Source of the DNA: Paenibacillus castaneae
Lineage (GTDB): Bacteria > Bacillota > Bacilli > Paenibacillales > Paenibacillaceae
Direction of reading: 5' to 3'
Length of the DNA stretch: 64,000 nucleotides
Assembly (NCBI RefSeq): GCF_002884445.1
Contig: NZ_KZ614144.1
Coordinates: 1,282,202-1,346,201 of the forward strand
The notes under the pieces are model-generated. The model was given only the letters and a program-made list of their open reading frames with translations, ran no database searches and was not told where the DNA came from. A program made the translations under genes and the position numbers. This document shows, piece by piece, positions 50,241-59,972 of the stretch (positions within the stretch are counted from its first letter, which is position 1; every line of letters begins with the position of its first letter).

Positions 50241-51173
50241 ATGAGTATTTTTCTCCATATTTTATTAACGAACGTGCTTCCGATGGTCATCATGATTTCC
50301 CTTGGGATCATGCTGCAGCGAGCATTCAAGCTTGATATTAAAACATTGTCCAAATTGAATTTTTATTTATTCTCGCCAGCTATTATGTTCGATTTGCTAT
50401 ACAAGACGATTATTTCGGTAAATATTATCGTTAAAGTGCTCTTATTCTTTGCCGTATTTATGGTTGCGCAGTACATTATCGTTGAAGTCGTCGTTCGACT
50501 GAGAGGGTATCAACCAAGCATGAAGAGCGCGATGCGGAACAGCGTGCTGTTCTATAACAGCGCCAACTACGGTATTCCGCTGAATCAGCTTGCTTTCGCT
50601 GGGAACAAAGATACGCTCGCCATCCAGGTGCTCATTATGATGGTGCAATCGCTTGTGCCCAATACATACGGCATTTACAATGTTAATGCGCACAAGGCCG
50701 ACATGCGGATGATATGGCGGACCATTATTTCCATGCCGATTATTTACGTCATTCCGATTGCCTTCCTATTAAGAGGCTTTGAGGTTCCTATTCCGCAGCC
50801 AATTGCTACGCCATTGAAATATTTAGCAGATGCTTTCATAGGGACTGCACTGATTACGCTAGGTGTGCAGCTTGGCAATATGGAGTGGAAGATCAAACGT
50901 TCGCTGCTCATCGACGTAAGTCTCTCGGGCATGCTGAGACTCGTTGCAGGACCATTGCTTGCATGGCTTATCGTATCGCTGATGCCATTTGACAAGCTGA
51001 CCGCAGCTGCATTAATTGTATCCTCAGCCGTACCTACATCTCTAAGCAGTGTGCTGCTTGCGGTTGAATTCGACAATGAAGCTGAATTTGCCTCGCAATC
51101 CGTGTTTGTTTCTACTATTTTAAGCATATTAACTGTAACAGCGGTTATTTTCTTTTTAAAACTGGATATTTAA
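50241..51173 (+). CDS. AEC-family (auxin efflux carrier-like) transporter
   Basis: A 310-residue membrane protein with about ten helices in two bundles. The family's helix-breaking motifs are seen in FLFSPAIMFDLLY, VLFYNSANYGIPLNQLA and SSAVPTSLSSVLLA. Bacterial members export or import organic acids such as malate. The start ATG 50241 has AGAGAAGC upstream. It stands alone between ytxH, divergent, and the ABC export genes. Substrate not predictable. Confidence 0.88.
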   Translation: MSIFLHILLTNVLPMVIMISLGIMLQRAFKLDIKTLSKLNFYLFSPAIMFDLLYKTIISVNIIVKVLLFFAVFMVAQYIIVEVVVRLRGYQPSMKSAMRNSVLFYNSANYGIPLNQLAFAGNKDTLAIQVLIMMVQSLVPNTYGIYNVNAHKADMRMIWRTIISMPIIYVIPIAFLLRGFEVPIPQPIATPLKYLADAFIGTALITLGVQLGNMEWKIKRSLLIDVSLSGMLRLVAGPLLAWLIVSLMPFDKLTAAALIVSSAVPTSLSSVLLAVEFDNEAEFASQSVFVSTILSILTVTAVIFFLKLDI

Positions 51174-51309
51174 TATGAAAATAGCAATCTGATCGATATT
51201 CATCGTCAGTTTGTTATTTTTTTATTGCTTGTATGATTAGATGCCCAAGGTTAAAATGGAAAAAGATACAAATGTTCATGTTTATATGGGAATGGAGGAT
51301 TGTCAAAAT

Positions 51310-52002
51310 ATGCAGTCAGCAACAGAAGATATCATTCGTGCAAGCGCTTTAAAAAGAACCTTTGGACGAGGAAGCGGCGCAGTTACGGTGTTGAAGGGCG
51401 TTGATCTATCGATTCCTTCAGGAAAGCTGATTGCCTTCAAAGGGAGATCCGGTTCAGGGAAAACAACGCTAATTAACTTGCTGAGCGCGCTCGATCGGCC
51501 AACAGACGGGCAGATTATGTTCGATGGACGCGACTTGACGACGATGTCCAACCAAGAAAGAGATCTTGTAAGACGCAAGGAAATGGGGCTTATATTCCAA
51601 TCCTTTGCTCTTATACCGCTGATGTCCGCCTATGAAAACGTAGAATTTATATTAAGAGTTGCTGGAATACCGTCGAACGGCCGCAAGGAATCTGCGATTC
51701 AGGCTTTGGAGCAGGTTGGCCTGAAGGGGAGGATGCACCATCGGCCCTTCGAGATGTCCGGAGGGGAGCAGCAAAGAACAGCTATTGCTAGGGCCATTGC
51801 CCATAAGCCTAAGCTGCTGCTTGCCGATGAGCCGACTGCGGAGCTGGACAGTCGTACGGGCTTGCAAATTATGAAGGTATTTCGCGATTTAGTAGAAACG
51901 GCTGGAATGACAATCATTATGACTACGCATGACCCTGCTATTATGGAAATTGTTGACCATGTGTATGAATTGGAGGATGGACAAATTGTCGCACAAGTTT
52001 AA
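51310..52002 (+). CDS. ABC transporter ATPase, MacB/LolD type (first of two)
   Basis: A 230-residue ATPase with Walker A GRSGSGKTT, Q-loop IFQSFALI, signature MSGGEQQRTAIARAI, Walker B LLLADEPTAELD and switch His in MTTHDP. It is of the MacB/FtsE/LolD group that works with FtsX-like permeases. ATG 51310 has GGAGG 11 bases upstream; the frame is open to 51241 without a ribosome site. Its end overlaps the lipoprotein adaptor gene by 17 bp. Confidence 0.9.
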   Translation: MQSATEDIIRASALKRTFGRGSGAVTVLKGVDLSIPSGKLIAFKGRSGSGKTTLINLLSALDRPTDGQIMFDGRDLTTMSNQERDLVRRKEMGLIFQSFALIPLMSAYENVEFILRVAGIPSNGRKESAIQALEQVGLKGRMHHRPFEMSGGEQQRTAIARAIAHKPKLLLADEPTAELDSRTGLQIMKVFRDLVETAGMTIIMTTHDPAIMEIVDHVYELEDGQIVAQV

Positions 52003-53011
52003 GAAAATGCTCGGCTGGTCATTTGCGCTGTTGATCAGCGCTTCACTTACAGGGTGCTCGCTGCTTCCTGCAGAAGAGAATGCATTGAAGCCGCCGCTCG
52101 TAAAACCAGCACAAGAGAGCTATCGTACAGTTGTTGTGGAGAAGGGGACGATTTCACAGGAAATTAACGGAAATGGCAGCCTCGAATCTATCGATTATGA
52201 GATTGCACAATTCAAAGGGCAAGGAGGCCGCATCGCTAAAATGTTGGTTTCTGCCGGCAATCAGGTCAAGAAGGGCGATGTGCTTGTCCAGCTGGGTGTG
52301 GATGGACTGGATATTCAGTTAAAGGAGCAGCAGCTTTCGGTTGAGAAAGCTAAACTAGCAGTTAAGCAGGCAAAATTAAATGATGATAGCGACACATTAA
52401 AGATTGCTCAACTGCAAATGGATGTTGAGAGTTTAAAGCTTGAACGATTGATGACCACCTTCAACAGCAAACAGCTGGTCGCAGAGATGGACGGACAGGT
52501 GACGTTTGTTGAGGATCTAGAGCCAGGGGATTTCGTAGATGCCTATCAGACGCTTGTCATTATTTCTGATCCTTCTAAGCTGCGAATAGCGCTCCGTGTT
52601 GATACGGGATCGGAAATCAGCGGCGTGAACGTTGGGTTCCCAGCGAAGGTTACCTTTGGAACGAAAGTGGTACAGGGGAAAGTCGTGCAAACGCCTTCAT
52701 CGGCTCCGACTACATTAAATCCAATGCTGCAGGAGCGTTATTCCAAAACACTTTATATCGAATTGGCGGAATTGCCAAGCGATGCCGCAATCGGCGGGTT
52801 CGCAGATGTGAAAATTATTTTGCAGCAGCGGGATGATGTACTGAAAATTCCGCGCAGCGGCGTTCGCAGCTTTCTTGGAAGAACATTCGTACGAACATTG
52901 GAGGAAGGCAATAAAATTCGCGAAATCGATGTAGAGACAGGCATTAAAGGCTCTACTGAAATAGAAATAACGAAGGGCTTGGAAGAAGGCGCAGTTGTCG
53001 TCTTGCAATAA
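51986..53011 (+). CDS. HlyD/MacA-type adaptor lipoprotein of an ABC export system
   Basis: A 341-residue lipoprotein: signal ending in lipobox SLTGC (Cys ~21), then a biotinyl-lipoyl-like hairpin and coiled coil (QLKEQQLSVEKAKLAVKQAK), beta-barrel and membrane-proximal domains (IPRSGVRSFLGRTFVRTLEE). It should be tethered outside the membrane and couple to the FtsX-like permease. The TTG at 51986 with GGAGG 9 bases upstream is taken as start; ATG 51977 touches the GGAGG and is unlikely. Confidence 0.87.
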   Translation: MSHKFKKMLGWSFALLISASLTGCSLLPAEENALKPPLVKPAQESYRTVVVEKGTISQEINGNGSLESIDYEIAQFKGQGGRIAKMLVSAGNQVKKGDVLVQLGVDGLDIQLKEQQLSVEKAKLAVKQAKLNDDSDTLKIAQLQMDVESLKLERLMTTFNSKQLVAEMDGQVTFVEDLEPGDFVDAYQTLVIISDPSKLRIALRVDTGSEISGVNVGFPAKVTFGTKVVQGKVVQTPSSAPTTLNPMLQERYSKTLYIELAELPSDAAIGGFADVKIILQQRDDVLKIPRSGVRSFLGRTFVRTLEEGNKIREIDVETGIKGSTEIEITKGLEEGAVVVLQ

Positions 53012-53064
53012 GGTGATTTTACCGCAAGTACGGCTTCAGCCGTTTACGCTAGGGAGGTTTTCAA

Positions 53065-55944
53065 GTGGCTTTGTTTGTGATGATTATGCGCAAAATGGTA
53101 CAAAATAAGTGGCTTGTCGCCAGTTTGTTTATGGGGCTGTTAATATCTGTTGCTTTGGTTAGCAGTATGCCGATTTATTCCGAAGCCGTATTGTCGCGAA
53201 TGCTCGTAAAGGATTTGGAGACAATGCAGGCCAAGAATAACGTATATCCTGGCTCTCATTATAATAAATTATTTTTCGCGAAAGAAACGCCCGAGCAAAT
53301 GAACACCATTTTCACGAAAATCGATAATTATATTCATGATCAAGCGTCAGCAAATTTCGATATCCCGGTACAGGAGCTTGTAACCGATTTTCAAACGAAG
53401 ACGATGAAGATCAGACTGAAGGATGATCCGGAGACGAACCTGAACAAAGCGCTCAAATCGGTATCGATTCGTTCCTTCACGGATCTTGAAGCTCATATTA
53501 AGCTAACGGATGGTAGAATGCCCGCAGCGGAGCAGCCGGTTGACGGGGTATATGAGGTGCTTGTCACACCTCGTGCACTCATTCAATATAAAGCGGTCGT
53601 TAACTCGGAATATCACGTCAACGACGACAAAATTGCCGGGGAAATAAAGTATAAGATAGTCGGCGTATTTGACAAGAAAGAGGATGATGATCCTTACTTT
53701 AGAGATTCAAATTTAAACGAATTAACGAACAGCTTCGTGATTAACAATAGTGTGTCAACAAAACAATTTTTGCAGGAAGCCAGATTGCCGATCGCTTCAA
53801 TTGGGTGGTTTTTTGTGCTGGATTATTCGAAGCTGGAGCTTCGGTACATCGATAATTTCGTTCTAACGACGAACAAAATTCGCAATGTCATGCTAAATAG
53901 CGTAACGATGTATCAGACCGTCTCGGAAACGCCTGCGCTAGATACGATTTCGAAGTATTTGAAGCGAGCAGAGCAACTGCGGACTCTCATGTGGTCACTC
54001 AATGTGCCGGTATTGATCATGCTAGGCTTCTATATGTTCATGGTGTCCAATCTCATTGCGGATCGCCAGAAGAATGAAATTGCCGTATTGCGAAGCAGAG
54101 GCGCAGCACGCTGGCAGGTTATTACCTCTTATGCCGTGGAGGGCATCATCTTATGCGGTATTGCATTCGGCATAGGTCCGCTGCTTGGCGTTGTACTAAC
54201 GGAATTGCTAGGAGCATCCAATGGATTTCTTGAATTTGTACAGCGTGTTCGCCTGCCGGTCAGATTGACTGCGGAGTCATACCGTTACGGGGCTATTGCT
54301 TCCGGTATCTGCTTTGTTATTATGCTTATTCCTATCATTATGGCGACTCGGGTTACGATAGTCGGACATAAGCAGCAAATGGCAAGGCTGTTGAAATCTC
54401 CGCTGTGGCACAAAATGTTTCTCGATGTCATTGCGCTTGCCCTTGCTATTTATGGACTGTATACCTTTAAGAGACGGCTTGCAGATTTACAAAGCTTAGG
54501 ATTGAACGCAGATGATTTGAATATTGATCCGCTGCAATTCGTAGTACCTGCTTTATTTATTATGGGCGCGGGCTTGCTTCTGCTGCGTCTGTATCCGTGG
54601 GTGCTAAGATTGGTATATTGGATCGGCAAAAAGTGGTGGCCGCCATCCGTTTATGCCACATTGATCCAGGTTGGCCGGTCAAGCACGCAGTATCAATTTC
54701 TAATGATATTTCTCATTATGACCATCGCCACTGGCGTTTTCAGTGCTTCGGCAGCAAGAACGATCAACAATAATACGGAGGACCGTATACGCTATGGGAA
54801 TGGCGCCGAGATCATATTGAAATCGCAGTGGGCCAATGATGCTCCGCCGCCTGCCATGCCAGGCGCGCCTTCTCAGGCGCCAACTACAAGTGTATCATCG
54901 GTTGTCCATTATCTTGAACCTGCATTTGAGCCGTTCCGAACGATTAACGGTGTTGAATCAGTGGCAAAAGTATTTAAGAAGGAAGTAAGCTTTAGCGTAA
55001 ATGAAAATAACGGAGCAGCCACTTTAATGGGAATCGATACGGATGAGTTTGGGGAAACGACTTGGTTCCGTGACAGCCTGCTGGATTATCCCATTAATGA
55101 TTATTTGAATTTGATAGCAGCTGATCCTCAAGCCGTGCTTATTTCCCGAACATTGGCTGACCAGAAGAAAGCAAAGCCCGGCGATACTATTTGGTTAGGC
55201 TGGGGCGATGTCACGCAGCAGCCGTTCAAGGTATTCGGCATTATTGATTACTTCCCAACCTTTAATCCGAACCCTGCGGTAGGCAGCGTCGATGTAAGCA
55301 AGAAAACATTGGATAATGCTCCAATGCTCATTGTTGGCCATTTGCCGCGCATTCAGGTTCAGATTGCACTTGAGCCTTACGAGGTTTGGGTTAAACTGAA
55401 GCCAGACGTGACGACGGCACAGTTCTATGAAGGACTGACGGAATCGAAAATACCGGTCACGAGTATTATTAATACGAGAGAAGAGCTGGTTCAGGCGAAA
55501 AATGATCCGTTCTTGATGGCTTTGAATGGTATTTTGACACTAGGCTTCGTATTATCGATTTTAGTCAGCTTTATCGGCTTCTTATTGTATTGGGTGCTGT
55601 CGCTGCGCGGCCGTACGCTGCAAAACGGTATTCTGCGTGCGATTGGTTTATCGTTGCGTCAATTAATCGGAATGCTTGGAATCGAGCAGTTGCTTACTTC
55701 CGGTGTTTCGGTGTTAATTGGTATTCTAGTCGGCAATATCGCCAGCTTGTTATATGTACCTAACTTTCAAATTGCCTTTAATCCGAGCAGTCTTGTACCG
55801 CCGTTTAAAGTTATGTTTGATTCCACAGACTTGATGCGCATCTATATATTGGTAGGATTTATGCTGCTCATTGGTCTCGGTATATTAGCCTTCATGCTGT
55901 CGCAACTGCGTATTCATCAAGCGCTTAAGCTAGGGGAGGATTGA
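53065..55944 (+). CDS. Large FtsX-like (MacB-type) ABC permease
   Basis: A 959-residue membrane protein: N-terminal helix (WLVASLFMGLLISVALVSSM), a large extracytoplasmic domain (to ~310), a first FtsX bundle (about 315-520), a second helix and extracytoplasmic domain (about 540-820), and a second FtsX bundle (about 820-950; FVLSILVSFIGFLLYWVLSL). This duplicated layout is seen in permeases that extract lipids or peptides rather than translocate small ions. GTG 53065 has GGGAGG 8 bases upstream. The second ATPase follows after 3 bp. Confidence 0.9.
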   Translation: MALFVMIMRKMVQNKWLVASLFMGLLISVALVSSMPIYSEAVLSRMLVKDLETMQAKNNVYPGSHYNKLFFAKETPEQMNTIFTKIDNYIHDQASANFDIPVQELVTDFQTKTMKIRLKDDPETNLNKALKSVSIRSFTDLEAHIKLTDGRMPAAEQPVDGVYEVLVTPRALIQYKAVVNSEYHVNDDKIAGEIKYKIVGVFDKKEDDDPYFRDSNLNELTNSFVINNSVSTKQFLQEARLPIASIGWFFVLDYSKLELRYIDNFVLTTNKIRNVMLNSVTMYQTVSETPALDTISKYLKRAEQLRTLMWSLNVPVLIMLGFYMFMVSNLIADRQKNEIAVLRSRGAARWQVITSYAVEGIILCGIAFGIGPLLGVVLTELLGASNGFLEFVQRVRLPVRLTAESYRYGAIASGICFVIMLIPIIMATRVTIVGHKQQMARLLKSPLWHKMFLDVIALALAIYGLYTFKRRLADLQSLGLNADDLNIDPLQFVVPALFIMGAGLLLLRLYPWVLRLVYWIGKKWWPPSVYATLIQVGRSSTQYQFLMIFLIMTIATGVFSASAARTINNNTEDRIRYGNGAEIILKSQWANDAPPPAMPGAPSQAPTTSVSSVVHYLEPAFEPFRTINGVESVAKVFKKEVSFSVNENNGAATLMGIDTDEFGETTWFRDSLLDYPINDYLNLIAADPQAVLISRTLADQKKAKPGDTIWLGWGDVTQQPFKVFGIIDYFPTFNPNPAVGSVDVSKKTLDNAPMLIVGHLPRIQVQIALEPYEVWVKLKPDVTTAQFYEGLTESKIPVTSIINTREELVQAKNDPFLMALNGILTLGFVLSILVSFIGFLLYWVLSLRGRTLQNGILRAIGLSLRQLIGMLGIEQLLTSGVSVLIGILVGNIASLLYVPNFQIAFNPSSLVPPFKVMFDSTDLMRIYILVGFMLLIGLGILAFMLSQLRIHQALKLGED

Positions 55945-55947
55945 CAG

Positions 55948-56832
55948 ATGATTCATTGCGAAGGGCTAGTCAAAATTTATAAAACAGCTGATCTGGAAGT
56001 ATTCGCCCTGCAAGGCTTGGATCTGCAAATCGAAGCCGGCGAGCTTATGGCAATCATCGGCAACAGCGGCAGCGGAAAGTCGACGCTTCTTAATATGCTG
56101 GGCGGTTTGGACCGCCCGACTGCAGGCAAGCTGATGGTTGACGGGAAGGATATGCTCAAGTTCAAGGAACGTGATTTTGTCCGCTATAAACGGAAAAGTG
56201 TAGGCTTCGTCTGGCAAAATAATGCGAGAAACCTCATTCCTTATTTAACGGCGCAAGAGAACATAGAGCTGCCAATTCTTCTTACGGGAAGCCGCAAGCG
56301 CTGGCGTGCTAAGGAGCTGCTTGATGCAGTAGGACTTAGTCACCGGGCAAATAATAAGCTGTACGAACTTTCCGGCGGAGAGCAGCAGCGCGTGGCAATT
56401 GCGATTGCACTCGCCAATCACCCGAAGATATTGCTTGCGGATGAGCCAACAGGCTCAGTAGACTCACGGATGGCGAATCAGATTCTAGATCTGTTTCGAG
56501 AACTCAATCGGACAATTGGCATAACCGTCGTTATCGTTACGCATGATCCAGAATTAGCGAAGAAGGTTGATCGTGTGGCTGCGATTCGTGATGGCAAAAT
56601 TTCTTCGGAAATGCTGCGTAAACGCTCTTATGCCGAGGAGCTTGCTGCGCTGGAGGAAATGGATGAAGAGGGAGGCACGCATGTGGAGTATGCTGTGCTT
56701 GATAAGGCGGGACGGCTTCAAGTGCCTTCTAATTACTTGGAATCCATCGGAGTGAAAAATTCCAACAAGCTGCGTGTCGAGCTTGGCGATGGGCGAATTG
56801 TTCTTCTTCCGCCTGAGGAGAAAGCGAAGTAG
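55948..56832 (+). CDS. ABC transporter ATPase with C-terminal AbrB-like domain
   Basis: A 294-residue protein. Residues 1-220 form a MacB/LolD-type ATPase (GNSGSGKST, WQNNARNLIPYL, LSGGEQQRVAIAIAL, ILLADEPTGSVD). After an acidic linker (ELAALEEMDEEGG) the last ~48 residues read VLDKAGRLQVPSNYLESIGV, then KLRVELGDGRIVLLPPEE. This has the D-x-x-GR-h-x-h-P and final strand pattern of AbrB/SpoVT swapped-hairpin domains. Such a fusion could bind DNA or dimerise the ATPase. It is the last gene of the export operon, and a hairpin follows. Confidence 0.88.
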   Translation: MIHCEGLVKIYKTADLEVFALQGLDLQIEAGELMAIIGNSGSGKSTLLNMLGGLDRPTAGKLMVDGKDMLKFKERDFVRYKRKSVGFVWQNNARNLIPYLTAQENIELPILLTGSRKRWRAKELLDAVGLSHRANNKLYELSGGEQQRVAIAIALANHPKILLADEPTGSVDSRMANQILDLFRELNRTIGITVVIVTHDPELAKKVDRVAAIRDGKISSEMLRKRSYAEELAALEEMDEEGGTHVEYAVLDKAGRLQVPSNYLESIGVKNSNKLRVELGDGRIVLLPPEEKAK

Positions 56833-56842
56833 ATCATTTATA

Positions 56843-56882
56843 GGGGCGGCTCGCATGCTTAACAAGCATGTTGAGCCGTCCC
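56843..56882 (+). terminator. Strong hairpin after the ABC export operon
   Basis: GGGGCGGCTC (56843-56852) pairs with GAGCCGTCCC (56873-56882), one G-U, and an inner CATGCTT/AAGCATG stem closes the loop. Only a short TTCT follows. It spans the first possible ATG (56855) of the next gene. Confidence 0.75.
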
Positions 56883-57910
56883 TTCTGCAAATCGCTTCAT
56901 TTAATAAATATGTAATCTGGGAGTGTTGTGCCATAAGTCATGATGCTGAAAGTATCCGCAATGAAATATTTGATTCGATAACTGCCATGTTTGGGATAAA
57001 TGTCATCTGTTATTCTCCAATTGAATTAGGATATATGAATTTGAAGTGGAATATGGTAACCGATGCGGGAGATTTCTTCGTGAAGCAATATAATAAAATT
57101 CGCTATCCCGAGTCTCTTTATGATGGACTAGAGATCGCTTTGACTAAGCAGGACAGCCTGTATAAAGCGGGCATACCTTCTCCTAAGCTGTTCTCTAATG
57201 GAGGGAAATATGTACTTAGCACGCCATCTGGCGAGCATTTTGTTCTGATGGAGTCTTGTGAAGGAAATATGGTGAAGGCCGGAACAGCGAATGAACAGCA
57301 AATGTATCATTTGGGGCAGGTCACTGGCAGAATGCATCTTCTATTGAATGATAACATTACGGGTGACCAGCCTTTGCATTGGAATATTCGGAAAAAGGAA
57401 TGGATGAATGAGAACTGGAATAGAAGATGGCGCGAAGCTCATTCTCTGCAATGCGATATAACATTATCTGCTTTGGAAGTACAAAGAAAAATAATTGAAG
57501 AAACGGATTTGGACATTTTCTCAGAATGCGAGCCGGGCTGGGGACATTGGGATTTGTTTGTAGATAATATATTATTCAACCCAGATTCTGTTTCTGCTAT
57601 TCTGGACTTTGACCGTATGCACTATGTGTATCCTGAATTTGATATTTCAAGATCAATTTTGTCCTGTGCTTTGCACAATGATTCAATTCAGTTGAGACAA
57701 GTAGCCGCCTTTATTGCAGGTTACCGAGAGTATAGGGAATTATCAATAGAGAAATTGATAAGGTCTATTAAATTAACCTGGTGGAAGGAAGCAGAATGGG
57801 TCTGGGTCGGAAAAGAACGGGATACACAACCTTTAAGACGCTTTCGGATCGAAAATAGGTGGGTCGGAGAAAACTGGGATAGGCTGCATGATATATTCGG
57901 CGGGATGTAA
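56855..57910 (+). CDS. Phosphotransferase / kinase-like protein (APH/CotS superfamily)
   Basis: Up to 351 residues of the aminoglycoside-phosphotransferase fold, most like spore-coat/CotS-type kinases. The nucleotide Lys is in GDFFVKQYNKIRYPE. The catalytic loop GHWDLFVDNILF contains the H-x-D and the metal Asn, and the second metal Asp is in AILDFDRM. Substrate unknown. The start is uncertain: ATG 56855 lies inside a terminator hairpin. Homology begins near residue 28, where an ATA at 56933 has GGGAG 9 bases before it. The next in-frame ATG (56987) would cut the fold. Confidence 0.78.
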   Translation: MLNKHVEPSLLQIASFNKYVIWECCAISHDAESIRNEIFDSITAMFGINVICYSPIELGYMNLKWNMVTDAGDFFVKQYNKIRYPESLYDGLEIALTKQDSLYKAGIPSPKLFSNGGKYVLSTPSGEHFVLMESCEGNMVKAGTANEQQMYHLGQVTGRMHLLLNDNITGDQPLHWNIRKKEWMNENWNRRWREAHSLQCDITLSALEVQRKIIEETDLDIFSECEPGWGHWDLFVDNILFNPDSVSAILDFDRMHYVYPEFDISRSILSCALHNDSIQLRQVAAFIAGYREYRELSIEKLIRSIKLTWWKEAEWVWVGKERDTQPLRRFRIENRWVGENWDRLHDIFGGM

Positions 57911-57933
57911 CAGGTACTCTATATGAATAGAAA

Positions 57934-57966
57934 AAAGAGGAATCCAGAAAGCTTGGATTCCTCTTT
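57934..57966. terminator. Bidirectional terminator between the phosphotransferase and ArsR-type genes
   Basis: AAAGAGGAATCCA (57934-57946) pairs perfectly with TGGATTCCTCTTT (57954-57966), A-run before and T-run after. Confidence 0.92.
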
Positions 57967-57969
57967 GTA

Positions 57970-58905
57970 TTAAAGCGTCAGTGCACGCTCCTCTTGGGCC
58001 ACCTTTGTATAATAAAGCTTGAAGATCAAATCCTGATTGTAGTTGCCAAAGCCCGAGCCAAATAACGTAACTCCACCGATATGCTCAGCATCCTCTAGAA
58101 TGGCAATCCGGAATGTCCAGTGGCTGCTAGGTATATCAATATCGTCCAGACTAACATTGGATAGCTTGATGCCGTCCATGTAAGTGCCGCTTTTCTTAAT
58201 AATGAGCCGTTTCAGCAAGCCGAATTGATTGACATCATCAAACCACCATGATGGGTTTAGCTTGCCTTTGCCGCCATAGTCAGCCGGACTTGTCCAGCTT
58301 CCGACATTAACGCCGTTGAAGAAAAAGGTGAGGTCGGAGGGCCAGTTCATATTGGTCAAGGGCGCCTCGGACGAGATTTCCATCGATATTTCAAGCTCCT
58401 CCGGATTTTCGCTGCTCAGCAAAAAATTCGGGATTTTATACTCAATGTAGCCTTGCGAGAACCATAAAATTTTGGCGTTAACCCGATCAGGATCAAGGAA
58501 ATATCTCGGATCGTCGAATATGCCAATTACATTCTCTGTTGTACAAATCCCACAGGTAGGCACGATGCTTAAGTCGGTATAGTGGCCAATCGATACCTCG
58601 GTTCTTCTGGACTCACGTTGAATGACATCCTTGCGCGGAAAAGCGATTTCAAGTCCATCCATACTAAGCGAGCAAACCTTCTGAGCGGCGCCGCCTTTTC
58701 CCGGTGTCATCTCAGAACGGATAATTTCAGCTTTCTCCAGCTTTTTAACGTGCATCGTCATAATAGCGCTGCTTAGGCCTAATGCTTCGGCCAGCTCGCG
58801 AATATTCATTGATTTTTTGGATAGTAGATGAATAATTTGAATGCGTACATTACTTGAGATGGCCTCAAATATAGGCAGGCTTTGCTCAGATAGGTCGATT
58901 TTCAC
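57970..58905 (-). CDS. ArsR-type helix-turn-helix regulator with large C-terminal domain
   Basis: A 311-residue protein. Residues ~8-75 are a winged helix of the ArsR type (SNVRIQIIHLLSKKSMNIRE, LGLSSAIMTMHVKKLEKAEI). The remaining ~235 residues are beta-rich and aromatic (WFSQGYIEYKIPNFLL, FFFNGVNVGSWTSP, PSWWFDDVNQFG). This resembles sugar-binding-like effector regions of Paenibacillus regulators, with CGIC near residue 119 as a possible metal site. It is divergent from the SDR gene and probably controls it. Confidence 0.82.
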   Translation of the reverse strand: MKIDLSEQSLPIFEAISSNVRIQIIHLLSKKSMNIRELAEALGLSSAIMTMHVKKLEKAEIIRSEMTPGKGGAAQKVCSLSMDGLEIAFPRKDVIQRESRRTEVSIGHYTDLSIVPTCGICTTENVIGIFDDPRYFLDPDRVNAKILWFSQGYIEYKIPNFLLSSENPEELEISMEISSEAPLTNMNWPSDLTFFFNGVNVGSWTSPADYGGKGKLNPSWWFDDVNQFGLLKRLIIKKSGTYMDGIKLSNVSLDDIDIPSSHWTFRIAILEDAEHIGGVTLFGSGFGNYNQDLIFKLYYTKVAQEERALTL

Positions 58906-59194
58906 TTAATTACCTCCGGATAATTCTTATTATTAATACATATGTGAATAATTAGAGTGGGTATAGACTGTAATATACATGAAAATAGTCGAAATCACAA
59001 GGAATATTGCTTAAAATCATAGTTCGAGCAGCTGATAAAGATAACCAATTTGTAAATTAATTCGCCGAGTCATTTACATGTATGTAAATGAGGTACTTAT
59101 TTATGCCATTAATAAAAGAGTTGAGTTTTTTGGTAGCATAATTAATAATAAAACATATAACAAATCCGTTTCGAATAGAAAGGTGATATATACC

Positions 59195-59956
59195 ATGCAA
59201 ATCGATCTGACGAATAAGACTGCTTTAATAACGGGAGCAACTGGCGATTTGGGTCGTGTTATGGCACGTACATTGGCGAGCTGCGGCGCTAACATCGTAC
59301 TGCACTATCATAATAACGAATCAAAGGCGAAAGAGCTTCAGGAGGAAATTACAGCGCTCGGAAGACGCGCAATAACTATTCAGGCAGACATTACGAATGA
59401 GCAGCACATTTACGCGATGAAGGAGCAGGTTTCAAAGGAGCTTGGTCATGTGGATATCGTTGTGGCTAATGCGGTTATTCAATATCAGTGGACAAGCATT
59501 CTCGAGCAGCCTATCGCTGATTATGTAAGCCAATTTGAATCTTGTGTGCTTCAAAGCGTGTATTTGGCGAAAGCATTCGTTCCCGCTATGATTGAACGCA
59601 AGGGAGGAAGAATCATTGGCATTAATACGGAATGCTCCATGCAGAATTTCCCCAGCCAATCAGCGTATACGGCTGGAAAGCGGGGAATGGACGGCGTTTA
59701 CCGCGTACTCGCGAAAGAAGCGGGCGAGCATGGCATTACCGTTAATCAGGTTGCACCGGGCTGGACGATCAGCGATCGCGACCGAGCAAGCCATACGGAG
59801 GAGAACAATGATTATTCACGCAGCGTACCTTTGAAACGCAGAGGCACTGATCAAGAGATCGCGAATACAGTCGCTTTCTTAGCATCGGATTTGTCGAGCT
59901 TCATAACAGGTGCTTACATACCTGTAAACGGTGGAAATGTAATGCCGGCTATATAA
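59195..59956 (+). CDS. SDR-family oxidoreductase
   Basis: A 253-residue short-chain dehydrogenase: NAD(P) motif TGATGDLGRVMA, active-site Tyr-Lys in SAYTAGK with the usual Ser region as INTECSMQN, and PGWTISDRDR after it. The C-terminal GAYIPVNGG is typical. Substrate is unknown, perhaps a sugar, given the binding protein downstream. ATG 59195 has AAAGGTGAT 8 bases upstream. The frame from 59078 lacks support. The kinase gene follows after 16 bp. Confidence 0.9.
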   Translation: MQIDLTNKTALITGATGDLGRVMARTLASCGANIVLHYHNNESKAKELQEEITALGRRAITIQADITNEQHIYAMKEQVSKELGHVDIVVANAVIQYQWTSILEQPIADYVSQFESCVLQSVYLAKAFVPAMIERKGGRIIGINTECSMQNFPSQSAYTAGKRGMDGVYRVLAKEAGEHGITVNQVAPGWTISDRDRASHTEENNDYSRSVPLKRRGTDQEIANTVAFLASDLSSFITGAYIPVNGGNVMPAI

Positions 59957-59972
59957 GAATAGGGGAATTGGA

